64,000 bases of DNA from Streptomyces sp. CBMA29 (GCF_014596445.1 NZ_MECL01000175.1:1-64000); one strand, 5' to 3'; positions 52,255 through 59,709 are shown, counted from the first letter of the stretch. Notes: generated by a model not told the origin, from the sequence alone. Numbers and translations are program-made.

Positions 52255-52830
52255 TCAGATGTTGACGCCGAAGTCGGTGGCGATGCCCGCAAGGCCCGAG
52301 GCGTACCCCTGGCCGATGGCGCGGAACTTCCACTCCGCGCCGTTGCGGTACAGCTCTCCGAAGACCATAGCCGTCTCGGTCGAGGCGTCCTCGGTCAGGT
52401 CGTACCTGGCCAGCTCCCGGCCGTCGGCCTGGTTCACGATACGGATGAACGCGTTGCGCACCTGGCCGAAGCTCTGGCCGCGCTTCTCGGCGTCGTAGAT
52501 CGACACGGGGAAGACGACCTTGTCGACCTGCGGGGGCACGGTGGCGAGGCTGACCTTGATCTGCTCGTCGTCGCCGTCGCCGCCACCGGTCAGATTGTCG
52601 CCGCTGTGCACCACGGAGCCGTCGGGGCTGCCGAGGTTGTTGAAGAACACGAAGTGCTGGTCGCTGAGGACCTTCCCGCCCACGTCGCACAGCAGCGCGG
52701 ACGCGTCCAGGTCGTAGTCGGCGCCCGTGGTGGTCCGTACGTCCCACCCCAGGCCGACGGTGACCGCGGTGAGTCCGGGAGCTTCCTTGCTCAAAGAGAC
52801 ATTGCCGCCCTTGGACAGAGTCACGCCCAC
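52255..52830 (-). CDS. terD: TerD family stress protein
   Basis: A 191-residue TerD-domain protein. Start MGVTLSKGGNVSLSKEAPGL, the Ca-binding loops YDLDASALLCD and HSGDNLTGGGDGDDEQ, and the C-terminal GELYRNGAEWKFRAIGQGY all match. TerD proteins bind calcium and take part in tellurite, phage and envelope stress responses and in streptomycete differentiation. CGGAGGTAATTTC precedes the GTG. The gene is alone, with its own terminator and a leader of short tandem repeats. Confidence 0.95.
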   Translation of the reverse strand: MGVTLSKGGNVSLSKEAPGLTAVTVGLGWDVRTTTGADYDLDASALLCDVGGKVLSDQHFVFFNNLGSPDGSVVHSGDNLTGGGDGDDEQIKVSLATVPPQVDKVVFPVSIYDAEKRGQSFGQVRNAFIRIVNQADGRELARYDLTEDASTETAMVFGELYRNGAEWKFRAIGQGYASGLAGIATDFGVNI

Positions 52831-52856
52831 GAAATTACCTCCGGTTGCTTGGGGGT

Positions 52857-52935
52857 TGTCGGTTGTCGGTAGTCGGTAGTCGGTAATCAGTTGCCGACTG
52901 TTGATTACCGGTGATTACCGGTGATTACCGGTTGT
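52857..52935. repeat. TerD leader repeats GGTAGTC and GATTACCGGT
   Basis: Tandem GGTTGTC/GGTAGTC heptamers are followed by three 10-bp units of GATTACCGGT. GGTAATC in the first block and GATTACC in the second are inverse, so the leader can fold on itself. Confidence 0.9.
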
Positions 52936-53010
52936 TGACTGCCGGTATGTCGTTGTTTGTCTGTGCGCCTCTGCCAGGTCAACGGCGTGCGCGCCACAAC
53001 AGTTCCACGG

Positions 53011-53034
53011 TTGCGTAATAGCTTAAGCGTTACG
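53011..53034. promoter_or_regulatory. TTGCGTAA-type site upstream of terD
   Basis: TTGCGTAATAGCTTAAGCGT with a later TTACG; contains the TTGCGYAA motif shared by several intergenic regions from 53 to 57 kb. Confidence 0.45.
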
Positions 53035-53048
53035 GGCGTGTGCGCAGG

Positions 53049-54707
53049 TCAGTCGTCCGAGTCGGGCTTGGCGTGGGCGGCGGCGTACGCCTGGGTCGGC
53101 GTCATCGGGACCCGGTTGATCTGGACGGTCTTGTAGCGGCTGACCTTGGCGCAGGTGTCGGAGTCGTCGGCGGTCTGGGCGTGGGAGTTGTCCAGCGCCA
53201 CCTTGGTGTCGGCGGGCGGCGCGGAGGACTTCCCGCCGGGGAAGGTGGTGCCGCTCGGCCAGTCCGCCCCGATCACGAGGGTGAGCCCCGCGACGGCGCC
53301 CTCCTTGAGATGGGACGACGCGATGCCGAGCGTACGGGCGACGGTCCCCGCCTCGGACCGCTGGCCGGGGCCGTAGGTGAGGGTCGTGGTGGCGGCGGGC
53401 GCCGGGGCGTTGCCGCCCGCGGTGGCCGGGTTGAACCCCTTGCCGGTCAGGGTGTCGACGATCTCGGAGGCGCGGCCCCCGATGCCGGTGCCGTTGCGCA
53501 CCCTCACGGTGATCTGCGAGGCGGGGACGGACGTCGCGGTCGGGCTCGCCGACGCGGTCGCCGAGGCCGCGGCGGACGTGCCGCCCGAGGCGGTGGTCAG
53601 CGACTGGTCGTTGGCGATCGTGGCGAACAGCGTCTTCGCGCCGGGGCCGACCACCACCCGGTTGGGGTCGGTCGGGTCGGGCCCGGTCTGCATGGTGGTG
53701 AAGGTGATCCGCTTGGACGGGACCTTGTCGAGGTCGGAGGCCAGGCCGACCAGCTTGCTGATGCTGCCGAGGCCGGTGTCGACGGTCAGCGCCTTGGTCG
53801 CCGCGTTGGCGAGCTTGTAGACGGCCGTCGGGTTGGTGAGGGTGCCCGCGCTCTTGAACTTGCGGATCAGCGAGCTGAGGTAGATGTGCTGCGCGTACGT
53901 ACGGCCGAGGTCGCTGCCGTCGCCGAAGCCGTGCCGCGAGCGGAGGAATTCCAGCGCCCCGACGCCCTTGAGGGTGTGGGCGCCCTTGGAGAGCTTCAGA
54001 TGCGAGTAGGTGTCGTACACGTCGGCGTCCACGCACACCGACACCCCGCCCACGGCGTCGGACATGCTGACGACGCCGGAGAAGTCGACCTGGATGAAGT
54101 GGTCGATCGGAATTCCGGTCAATTTGTGGACGGTGGCCACCTGGCACGCCTGGCCGTACGACAGGGCGCTGTTGATCATGCCGTGGTAGCCGGGGGTGGA
54201 CGCGCCGGTCTTGGGATTCTCGCAGGCGGGCACGTCAGTGAGGGTGTCACGCGGGATGCTCATCACGGTGGCGTTGGAGCGGTCGGCGGAGATGTGCACG
54301 ACCATCTCGACATCCGCGTTGCCCCCGGTCTGGACGCCGGTCTTGGCGCAGCCGCCGCCCAGTTTGCAGTCGGCCTCGGAGGTCCGGCCGTCGCTGCCCA
54401 TCACCAGGATGTTGATCGGCGTCCGCCCGAAGGCGTCGGCCTTCTCCTGGCCCGCGCTGCCCTTCCCCGCGCCGTCGGTCAGGGAGACGCTCGTGATGTT
54501 GCCGTTGAGGTGCTGGTAGAGCCAGTAGCCGCCGCCCGCGGTGACCAGCAGGAGCGCGGCCAGGGATATGCCGCCGATCTTCAGGAACCGCCGGCCCCGG
54601 CCGGCCTGCTTGGCGCGCCTGCCCCTGCGGCCCGACGACCGGGACCGCCCGCTCTCGGCGCGGGCAGCCGCCCGCGCGGCCGCTCGGCCGCTCCAGGGCT
54701 CGGTCAT
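53049..54707 (-). CDS. LytR-CpsA-Psr (LCP) ligase with LytR_C domain
   Basis: A 552-residue membrane protein. A very basic cytosolic N-terminus (residues 1-40, Ala/Arg-rich) precedes one membrane helix (42-64, GGISLAALLLVTAGGGYWLY). Extracellular LCP domain about 90-270: INILVMGSDGRT, ADVEMVVHISADRSNATVMS, SIPRDTLTDV and FLRSRHGFGDGSDLGRTYAQ with the conserved Arg/Asp residues that bind the lipid-linked polymer. A Ser/Thr/Ala linker is followed by LytR_C (about 395-480, VRVRNGTGIGGRASEIVDTL). These enzymes attach wall polymers to peptidoglycan. The start MTEPWSG follows GGGAG closely. Confidence 0.93.
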   Translation of the reverse strand: MTEPWSGRAAARAAARAESGRSRSSGRRGRRAKQAGRGRRFLKIGGISLAALLLVTAGGGYWLYQHLNGNITSVSLTDGAGKGSAGQEKADAFGRTPINILVMGSDGRTSEADCKLGGGCAKTGVQTGGNADVEMVVHISADRSNATVMSIPRDTLTDVPACENPKTGASTPGYHGMINSALSYGQACQVATVHKLTGIPIDHFIQVDFSGVVSMSDAVGGVSVCVDADVYDTYSHLKLSKGAHTLKGVGALEFLRSRHGFGDGSDLGRTYAQHIYLSSLIRKFKSAGTLTNPTAVYKLANAATKALTVDTGLGSISKLVGLASDLDKVPSKRITFTTMQTGPDPTDPNRVVVGPGAKTLFATIANDQSLTTASGGTSAAASATASASPTATSVPASQITVRVRNGTGIGGRASEIVDTLTGKGFNPATAGGNAPAPAATTTLTYGPGQRSEAGTVARTLGIASSHLKEGAVAGLTLVIGADWPSGTTFPGGKSSAPPADTKVALDNSHAQTADDSDTCAKVSRYKTVQINRVPMTPTQAYAAAHAKPDSDD

Positions 54708-54794
54708 CTCCCGTGCTCCCTCTCCCGGGCGGCCCCCGTGGGGTGGTGCGGCCGGATTCGACGGGTGAAGCGGCGCTTCACCCAAGGCTTCATG

Positions 54795-54804
54795 GTTGCG
54801 CAAC
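54795..54804. promoter_or_regulatory. GTTGCGCAAC palindrome upstream of LCP gene
   Basis: Perfect 10-bp palindrome about 88 nt before the LCP start, in the divergent region shared with the 89-residue protein. Confidence 0.5.
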
Positions 54805-54885
54805 GCGGCAAGGGTAAATCATGGCTCTGTGGGGTAACCGAGAGCGTCGCACCCGCGACCGGCCTGCCCACCGGACACAGTTCCT

Positions 54886-54898
54886 GGTTTACGCAACC
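54886..54898. promoter_or_regulatory. GGTTTACGCAACC inverted repeat
   Basis: GGTT-TACGC-AACC, 15 nt upstream of the 89-residue protein start; close to the TTGCGYAA sites nearby (it reads GGTTGCGTAAACC on the other strand). Confidence 0.5.
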
Positions 54899-54913
54899 TT
54901 TAAAGTGTCTGCT

Positions 54914-55183
54914 ATGCCAGAAACGCTACGACGAACCGGAAGGACACCTGTGGCCTGGGAGTGGGCGCATCTCGACGGAGGCCCGGCGGACGGCATGCGG
55001 GTACGGGTGACAGGCCCGCCCCGCGTGCTCCAAGTCACATCCGGATGCCCGGCCGAGGCCGACGGCAACGGCGACGGCGACGGCGACAGCGACGGACGGG
55101 GACTGCGCGTCGAGGCGCTGTACGTCTACCGCCTCAAGCACGGCCAGCCACTGCGCTACGGCTGGGACCACGCCAGCCCCTGA
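54914..55183 (+). CDS. Conserved streptomycete hypothetical protein
   Basis: An 89-residue soluble protein that I know only as a conserved streptomycete hypothetical. The body reads WEWAHLDGGPADGMRVRVTG, then VEALYVYRLKHGQPLRYGWD, with an Asp/Gly-rich loop (GNGDGDGDSDG) between that looks like another simple-repeat expansion. Start MPETLRRTG is used because the longer frame crosses the promoter palindrome. No signal or membrane segment. Divergent from the LCP gene. Confidence 0.65.
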   Translation: MPETLRRTGRTPVAWEWAHLDGGPADGMRVRVTGPPRVLQVTSGCPAEADGNGDGDGDSDGRGLRVEALYVYRLKHGQPLRYGWDHASP

Positions 55184-55189
55184 CGTCAT

Positions 55190-55221
55190 ACGGGCCCGCG
55201 CCCCGGATCACGCGGGCCCGT
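55190..55221. terminator. Bidirectional terminator, hypothetical and tatA-like
   Basis: An 11-bp perfect stem ACGGGCCCGCG/CGCGGGCCCGT with a 10-nt loop between converging genes. Confidence 0.75.
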
Positions 55222-55245
55222 GGCGCGCCACGGGAGGGAGGTCAG

Positions 55246-55524
55246 TCAGTCCCGCGGCGCGCGTTCGGGTTCGCGCACGGGGCGCGCGCCGACGGTCTCA
55301 CCGGGCGCGGACTTGATCGTACGGACTTCGGGGTCCGCGCTCGTCTCGGCCGTCGCGGTACCGGGTCCGGGGTCGTCCTTCAACGCCTTGGTCTCGCTCT
55401 TGAGGATGCGGAGCGACTTGCCCAGCGCCCGCGCGGAGTCCGGCAGCCGCTTGGAGCCGAACAGCACGATGACCACAAGCGCCACCACCAGCAGGTGCCA
55501 GGGCTCAAGTCCGTTTCTGAGCAT
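55246..55524 (-). CDS. tatA: TatA-like twin-arginine translocase subunit
   Basis: A 92-residue protein with the TatA layout: short periplasmic start MLRNGLEPWH, one membrane helix (LLVVALVVIVLFG), the hinge FGSKRLPDSARALGKSLRIL and an amphipathic helix, then a charged tail. TatA multimers form the pore for folded Tat substrates. GGAG lies 6 nt before the ATG. Divergent from a TatB-like gene, an arrangement distinct from the usual tatA-tatC pair, so this may be an additional set; no tatC is present here. Confidence 0.85.
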   Translation of the reverse strand: MLRNGLEPWHLLVVALVVIVLFGSKRLPDSARALGKSLRILKSETKALKDDPGPGTATAETSADPEVRTIKSAPGETVGARPVREPERAPRD

Positions 55525-55601
55525 CAACGTCTCCGCTTCCACATCCGTCGGTCTGCCGTTGCCGGACGGCGATGTGCCGCCCCGGCCCCAACAGTTGCTA
55601 C

Positions 55602-55611
55602 ATTGCGCAAT
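55602..55611. promoter_or_regulatory. ATTGCGCAAT palindrome between tatA- and tatB-like genes
   Basis: A perfect 10-bp palindrome midway in the divergent promoter region, AT-rich against its surroundings. Confidence 0.55.
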
Positions 55612-55705
55612 TATGAGAGTAGCGGTACCGAGGCGCAATGCCCGCACGGGCCCCCGTCCGGACCGTCCCCGCCCGTGCACGCACCCTTCTCGGAGGTGAC
55701 CGAAG

Positions 55706-56143
55706 GTGATCTTCGACATCGGTCCGCTCAAGCTGCTGACGCTGCTCATCCTGGCCACGCTGGTCTTCGGCGACAAACTGCCCGACATGATCACGCGGGC
55801 GAGAGACCTCATCCGCGCGGTGCGCTCCTTCGCCGACGACGCCAAGGAGGACGTGCGCCGCGAACTCGGCCCGGAGTTCAAGGACTTCGAATTCGAGGAC
55901 CTGAACCCGCGGACGTTCATCGCCAAGAATCTGCTCGGCGACGGCGACGCGCTCGGCCTGCGCGAGATCCGCGACAGCCTGCGACTGGACGGCGAGGCCG
56001 AGGAGTTGCGCGAGGTGGCGCGGACGCTCAGCGACGGTGTGGACCTCACGAAGCCGTCCGCCGCGCCGGTCGCCTCAGGCGCGGGCGAGGCGTCCGAGCC
56101 GCTCTCGCACCAGCCCGTCGCGTATGACACCGAGGCCACGTAG
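55706..56143 (+). CDS. tatB: TatB-like Sec-independent translocase subunit
   Basis: A 145-residue protein. TatB features: MIFDIGPLKLLTLLILATLV with conserved Gly-Pro, FGDKLPDMITRARDLIRAVR hinge and amphipathic helix, and the actinobacterial TatB motif FEFEDLNPRTFIAKNLLG. The acidic Ala/Ser-rich tail is 60 residues long. TatB with TatC recognises twin-arginine signals. GTG start with GGAGGTGACCGAAG. Two large Tat-exported proteins in this window are possible clients. Confidence 0.87.
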   Translation: MIFDIGPLKLLTLLILATLVFGDKLPDMITRARDLIRAVRSFADDAKEDVRRELGPEFKDFEFEDLNPRTFIAKNLLGDGDALGLREIRDSLRLDGEAEELREVARTLSDGVDLTKPSAAPVASGAGEASEPLSHQPVAYDTEAT

Positions 56144-56145
56144 GA

Positions 56146-56167
56146 CCGGCGCGCAGGCCCGCGCCGG
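56146..56167. terminator. Hairpin between tatB-like gene and membrane protein gene
   Basis: An 8-bp stem CCGGCGCG/CGCGCCGG with 6-nt loop just past the tatB-like stop, between converging genes. Confidence 0.55.
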
Positions 56168-56246
56168 GACCCGGCGCGTACGCGGTCCTTCGGCTGGCGC
56201 ACCGAGCGCGCTCAGGGGTCAAGCGCCCTGGCGGGTCAGGCCGTTG

Positions 56247-57017
56247 TCACCGGTCGCCGTCGTTCGGACTGCTGAAGCCGGGGCTGCTGTAGCCGAGCCG
56301 GGGCCGCTGCCGCACCAGGCTGACGCCGTCGCCCGAGCTGAAGCTCGGGCTGCTGTACCCCAGGCGCGGCCGTTGGCGTACCAGGTCGACGCCGACCGGC
56401 GGCGGGCCGAGCGCGCGGGGAGCGGCGGCCCCCGCCTCCCGCGCCAACCGGTCGAGCAGATACGGCAGTACGCCCCGCACCAGCAACGCCTGCCGCCACG
56501 CCTCGTGGGCCTCGGTCACGTCCCGGCTCTCGCGCGTGACCGCGCCGTCGCGCCGGGCGGTCAGCGCCAGTCCGGCCAGGCCGATCAGCAGGCTGACGCC
56601 GAAGACCGCCGCGCACAGGAAACCGATGTCGATCAGCGGGGCGCTGATTCCCGCGCCGCTCGCGACGGCCCTGATCCCGTACCCCAGCACCAGGAAGATC
56701 GCTGCCGCGATACCGCTCAGCATCGGCACCAGTACGGCCAGGGTGGCGAGGACGCCGGGGCCGCCGACCGCGCGCACGACCGGGCGGACCCGGCCGCGGG
56801 AGTACGCGCGCAGGCTGGTGTACCGCTCGTACTCGGGCGCCGCGGTGGCACCGATGGCGTCGGCGTCGGCCAGGGCGGCCGTACGCAGTTGCTCGGTGTT
56901 GGGCGCGCCCGGCAGGGCGCGGAGCGCACGCCGGACGCGTTCGCCGCGCAGCGCCTGATCGAGAACCTGGGCGAAGTCAGCCCGGTAGATGTCGTCCGGC
57001 CGCTTGCCGCTGTCCAT
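56247..57017 (-). CDS. Membrane protein with duplicated C-terminal motif
   Basis: A 256-residue protein conserved in Streptomyces without a known function. Residues 1-80 are cytosolic and helical; two membrane helices follow (about 88-112 and 126-150), then a cytosolic helical part (TEAHEAWRQALLVRGVLPYL). The C-terminus holds two copies of a 22-residue unit, LVRQRPRLGYSSPSFSSGDG and LVRQRPRLGYSSPGFSS; most relatives I recall end in a single RPRLGY-S-SPGFSSP tail, so the duplication seems lineage-specific. The basic-aromatic tail could dock a partner. Confidence 0.65.
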   Translation of the reverse strand: MDSGKRPDDIYRADFAQVLDQALRGERVRRALRALPGAPNTEQLRTAALADADAIGATAAPEYERYTSLRAYSRGRVRPVVRAVGGPGVLATLAVLVPMLSGIAAAIFLVLGYGIRAVASGAGISAPLIDIGFLCAAVFGVSLLIGLAGLALTARRDGAVTRESRDVTEAHEAWRQALLVRGVLPYLLDRLAREAGAAAPRALGPPPVGVDLVRQRPRLGYSSPSFSSGDGVSLVRQRPRLGYSSPGFSSPNDGDR

Positions 57018-57091
57018 ATTCCCCGCCCCGGTGTGTCGACGCGCGGCAAGTCACCTTGTCTGCCCGCGCGTACGCATCAGGATAATCTACC

Positions 57092-57121
57092 CAGTTGCAT
57101 GATTGCATAATTACGCAACTG
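57092..57121. promoter_or_regulatory. CAGTTGC...GCAACTG inverted repeat upstream of arsR
   Basis: Seven-bp perfect arms separated by 16 AT-rich nt that include TTGCATAATTACGCAA; between the membrane protein gene and the ArsR gene, a fitting site for autoregulation by the ArsR protein. Confidence 0.55.
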
Positions 57122-57210
57122 ACTGAGAGTATCATGCCAGCGGCGCGGACCGCGGGCGCCGAATGCGTACTCTGGTGCTCGGAAAAGCCGCTGCGGTCAG
57201 GGAGGTTCAC

Positions 57211-57561
57211 GTGACGAGGTCTGCCGCGGAGTTCGGCGACCCCAGCCCGGAGTTGTTCCAGAACGCCGCCGCTTCCTTCGGTTTGCTGGCGTCCACCATG
57301 CGACTCCAGATCGTCTGGATCCTGTCCGAGGGCGACTGCGACGTCACGGGGCTGGCCGAGCGGGTCGGCGCGACCCTGCCCGCGGTCAGCCAGCACCTGG
57401 CCAAGCTCAAGCTCGCCGGGCTCGTGCACTCACGGCGCGAGGGCCGGCGGCAGGTCTATCTGGTGGACGACCCCGATGTCGTGACGGTGGTGCGGGTGAT
57501 GGTCAGTCAGCTCGACCGCCGCTCCGCCCCTTCGCGTGACGTCCGCGGGCTGGGGGCCTGA
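57211..57561 (+). CDS. ArsR/SmtB family regulator
   Basis: A 116-residue winged-helix repressor. Core: ASTMRLQIVWILSEGDCDVT, recognition helix region GATLPAVSQHLAKLKLAGLV and wing SRREGRRQVYLVDD. The metal-binding ELCVCDL motif is replaced by EGDCDVTGL, with one cysteine, so it may sense something other than a metal through cysteine or may be metal-independent. GTG start with AGGGAGG 5 nt upstream is preferred over an upstream ATG. The inverted repeat upstream suggests autoregulation. Confidence 0.88.
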   Translation: MTRSAAEFGDPSPELFQNAAASFGLLASTMRLQIVWILSEGDCDVTGLAERVGATLPAVSQHLAKLKLAGLVHSRREGRRQVYLVDDPDVVTVVRVMVSQLDRRSAPSRDVRGLGA

Positions 57562-57594
57562 CAGGCCACGCCCCGGCCCCCTGCCGCGCGGAGG

Positions 57595-58908
57595 TCAGGT
57601 ACGGCTGGGCGCCGGATCGGCATCCGCGTCCACGTCGATCTCCACCGGCTCGACGGGCTCCACCGGCTCCACGGGCTCCACCGACTTGACCGACTTGACC
57701 AACTCGACCGACCCGACCGCGGGAGCGGCGGGCGCGGGCGCGGGTTCCGCACGGCGGACGGCCTCGGTGAGTTTGCGGGCGATCGGCTCGGTCCAGCGGG
57801 CGGTGAGCGGGCCGAGGACGACCAGGATCAGCACATAAGCGGTGGCCAGCGGCCCGATCCGGGGCTCGACGCCCACGGCCAGCCCCGCGATGACGATGGA
57901 GAACTCGCCGCGCGCGACCAGCATTCCGCCCGCCCGCCAGCGCCCCGCCGACCGGATTCCGGCCCTGCGCGCCGCGTACCAGCCGGTGGCGATCTTGGTG
58001 AACGTCGTGACGACGGCCAGGATCAGCGCCGGGACCAGGACCGGCGGGATGTCGGACGGGATAGTGCTCAGGCCGAAGAAGACGAAGAAGACCGCCGCGA
58101 ACAGGTCCCGCAGCGGAGTCAAGAGGTTGCGGGCCCCTTCGGCGACCTCACCGGAGAGCGCGATGCCGACCAGGAAGGCGCCGACGGCCGCGGAGACCTG
58201 GAGCTGCTGGGCGACACCGGCCACCAGCAGGGTCAGGCCGAGCACGACCAGCAGCAGCATCTCGGGATTGTCGGAGGAGACGGCGCGGCTGATCAGCCGC
58301 CCGTGGCGCAGGGCTACATAGAGGACGATCCCGACCGTGCCGAGCGAGATCAGCAGTGTGAGGGTGCCGCCCGCCAGGCTCACGCCCGCCAGCAGGGCGC
58401 TCAGGATCGGCAGATAGACCGCCATCGACAGGTCTTCGAGGACCAGCACACCCAGGATGAGCGGGGTCTCGCGGTTGCCGAGGCGGCCGAGGTCGCCGAG
58501 GACCTTCGCGATCACGCCCGAGGAGGAGATCCAGGTCACTCCGGCGAGCGCGACGGCGGCGACCGGGCCCCAGCCGAGGAGGATCGCGGCGGCGGCGCCC
58601 GGCAACGCGTTGAGGACGAAGTCGACCGCGCCGGACGGATATTGGGTCTTGAGGTTGGTGACGAGTTCCGAGGCGCTGTATTCCAGGCCCAGGAGAAGAA
58701 GCAGCAATACGACACCGATCTCGGCGCCGGTCGCGACGAATTCCTCGCTGGCCTGGAGCGGGATCAGTCCGCCTTTGCCGAAGGCGAGTCCCGCGAGCAG
58801 GTAGAGCGGGATCGGCGAGAAGCCGACACGTCCCGCGAGGCGGCCGAGGATGCCCAGGGCGAGGATGATCGCTCCGAGTTCGATGAGCATGTCGGTCGTG
58901 TTGTGCAC
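57595..58908 (-). CDS. CPA2 cation:proton antiporter (KhtU-like)
   Basis: A 437-residue membrane transporter with 12-13 helices of the CPA2 (KefB/KhtU) family. Recognisable are FSPIPLYLLAGLAFG, the discontinuous-helix region WISSSGVIAKVLGD with adjacent acidic residue in VLVLEDLSMAVYLP, and GGMLVARGEFSIVIAG. It should export K+ (or NH4+) in exchange for H+. The cytosolic tail carries four Glu-Pro-Val repeats and a Asp/Ala run. It follows the TrkA_C gene by 6 nt, as in KhtT-KhtU systems in which the TrkA_C protein gates the channel. Confidence 0.9.
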   Translation of the reverse strand: MHNTTDMLIELGAIILALGILGRLAGRVGFSPIPLYLLAGLAFGKGGLIPLQASEEFVATGAEIGVVLLLLLLGLEYSASELVTNLKTQYPSGAVDFVLNALPGAAAAILLGWGPVAAVALAGVTWISSSGVIAKVLGDLGRLGNRETPLILGVLVLEDLSMAVYLPILSALLAGVSLAGGTLTLLISLGTVGIVLYVALRHGRLISRAVSSDNPEMLLLVVLGLTLLVAGVAQQLQVSAAVGAFLVGIALSGEVAEGARNLLTPLRDLFAAVFFVFFGLSTIPSDIPPVLVPALILAVVTTFTKIATGWYAARRAGIRSAGRWRAGGMLVARGEFSIVIAGLAVGVEPRIGPLATAYVLILVVLGPLTARWTEPIARKLTEAVRRAEPAPAPAAPAVGSVELVKSVKSVEPVEPVEPVEPVEIDVDADADPAPSRT

Positions 58909-58914
58909 AGGTTT

Positions 58915-59400
58915 CTATCCTCCTGTGATCAGTTCGGCGACGGCGCCGACGCCTTCGCGGGTGCCGACGACCACGAGGGTGTCGCCGACGGCGAAGCGGA
59001 AGTCGGGGGTGGGTGAGGGCACGGCGGAGGTGCGGCGGAGCACGGCGACGATCGAGGCGCCGGTACGGGTGCGTACCTGTGTGTCGCCGAGCGTGCGGCC
59101 CGCGTACGGCGAGCGTTTGCTCACCGTGATGTGCTCGGTGACCAGGTCGATCTCAAGGTGTTGTCGCAGGTGGCCGACAGGGTCGGGGGTCAGCAGTTCG
59201 GCCAGTGCGGCCGCCTCGTGGGGCACGAGCGCGGTCGCGTCCTTGCAGGCGTCGTCGTCCTCGGGGTCATGGAACGCCAGGAACCGCCTGCCGTCCTGGT
59301 GCACGACCAGCGACAGGTGCCGGCCGGACTCGGTCGTCATGTCATAGCGGGCCCCGACTCCCGGCAGCGGAGTCTTTCGGGCGCGGGCGGTTGGTTCCAT
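58915..59400 (-). CDS. TrkA_C domain antiporter regulatory subunit (KhtT-like)
   Basis: A 161-residue soluble protein: an N-terminal beta-rich part (MTTESGRHLSLVVHQDG, RRFLAFHDPEDDDACKD) and a C-terminal RCK_C/TrkA_C domain (SKRSPYAGRTLGD, RTRTGASIVAVLRR, FRFAVGDTLVVVGTREGVG). In Bacillus, KhtT inhibits or activates KhtU in response to pH and nucleotides, including c-di-AMP. GGAG lies before the ATG at MEPTARAR; the longer frame would read into the leader hairpin. Confidence 0.87.
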   Translation of the reverse strand: MEPTARARKTPLPGVGARYDMTTESGRHLSLVVHQDGRRFLAFHDPEDDDACKDATALVPHEAAALAELLTPDPVGHLRQHLEIDLVTEHITVSKRSPYAGRTLGDTQVRTRTGASIVAVLRRTSAVPSPTPDFRFAVGDTLVVVGTREGVGAVAELITGG

Positions 59401-59457
59401 GAACGTGCTCCATCGGGACGCGGGTGCGGGAGTGCCGGTCGCGGACGCCGGCATGCG

Positions 59458-59489
59458 CGTCACCCGGCAGCGTTCTGTGCCGGGTGACG
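59458..59489 (-). other. 12-bp hairpin in the antiporter leader
   Basis: CGTCACCCGGCA and its exact complement around loop GCGTTCTG, 58 nt before the KhtT-like start. It may be an attenuator, a terminator of the upstream minigene or an RNA-stability element. Confidence 0.55.
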
Positions 59490-59523
59490 ACGCACGTATG
59501 CGGTGACGTGCCGCGGCGCTCCT

Positions 59524-59561
59524 GCTGACAGCGCCCGGCGCGGGAGCCGGACGCTGTCAGC
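59524..59561 (-). terminator. Hairpin overlapping the minigene stop codon
   Basis: GCTGACAGCG/CGCTGTCAGC arms (59524-59533 and 59552-59561) with a nested CCGGC/GCCGG; the stop codon of the 50-residue minigene lies in the 5' arm. Confidence 0.65.
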
Positions 59562-59709
59562 GGTAAGACGCGGGAAGGGGGTCCGTATCAGGTACGGCGT
59601 CCCGGGGCGCGTTCTCGACACGCGCGACCCGGGGAAAATACGGCGATGCCGTGGGGAGGACTTCCGACATGGCCGCGGGTGCGCCTACGACGAGGACATC
59701 CCGTTCCAT
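59557..59709 (-). CDS. 50-residue minigene of unknown function
   Basis: An open frame of 50 codons too short for usual ORF calls. It begins MERDVLVVGAPAAMSEVLPT and ends DAVPDTDPLPASYR. Translation is supported by GAGGAGGATACGTC immediately before the ATG, one of the best ribosome sites in the window, and transcription by an AT-rich upstream region with TATTAT (59771-59776) and by a hairpin at the stop. The peptide has no cysteine, signal peptide or membrane helix; it is proline-rich and acidic towards the end. It could be a small regulator, a leader peptide or a modified-peptide precursor. No homologue is known to me. Confidence 0.55.
   Translation of the reverse strand: MERDVLVVGAPAAMSEVLPTASPYFPRVARVENAPRDAVPDTDPLPASYR

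Noticed and set aside
59401..59560. c-di-AMP (ydaO) riboswitch upstream of the KhtT-like gene
   Set aside because: The conserved ydaO core sequences are not visible; only plain hairpins are present.
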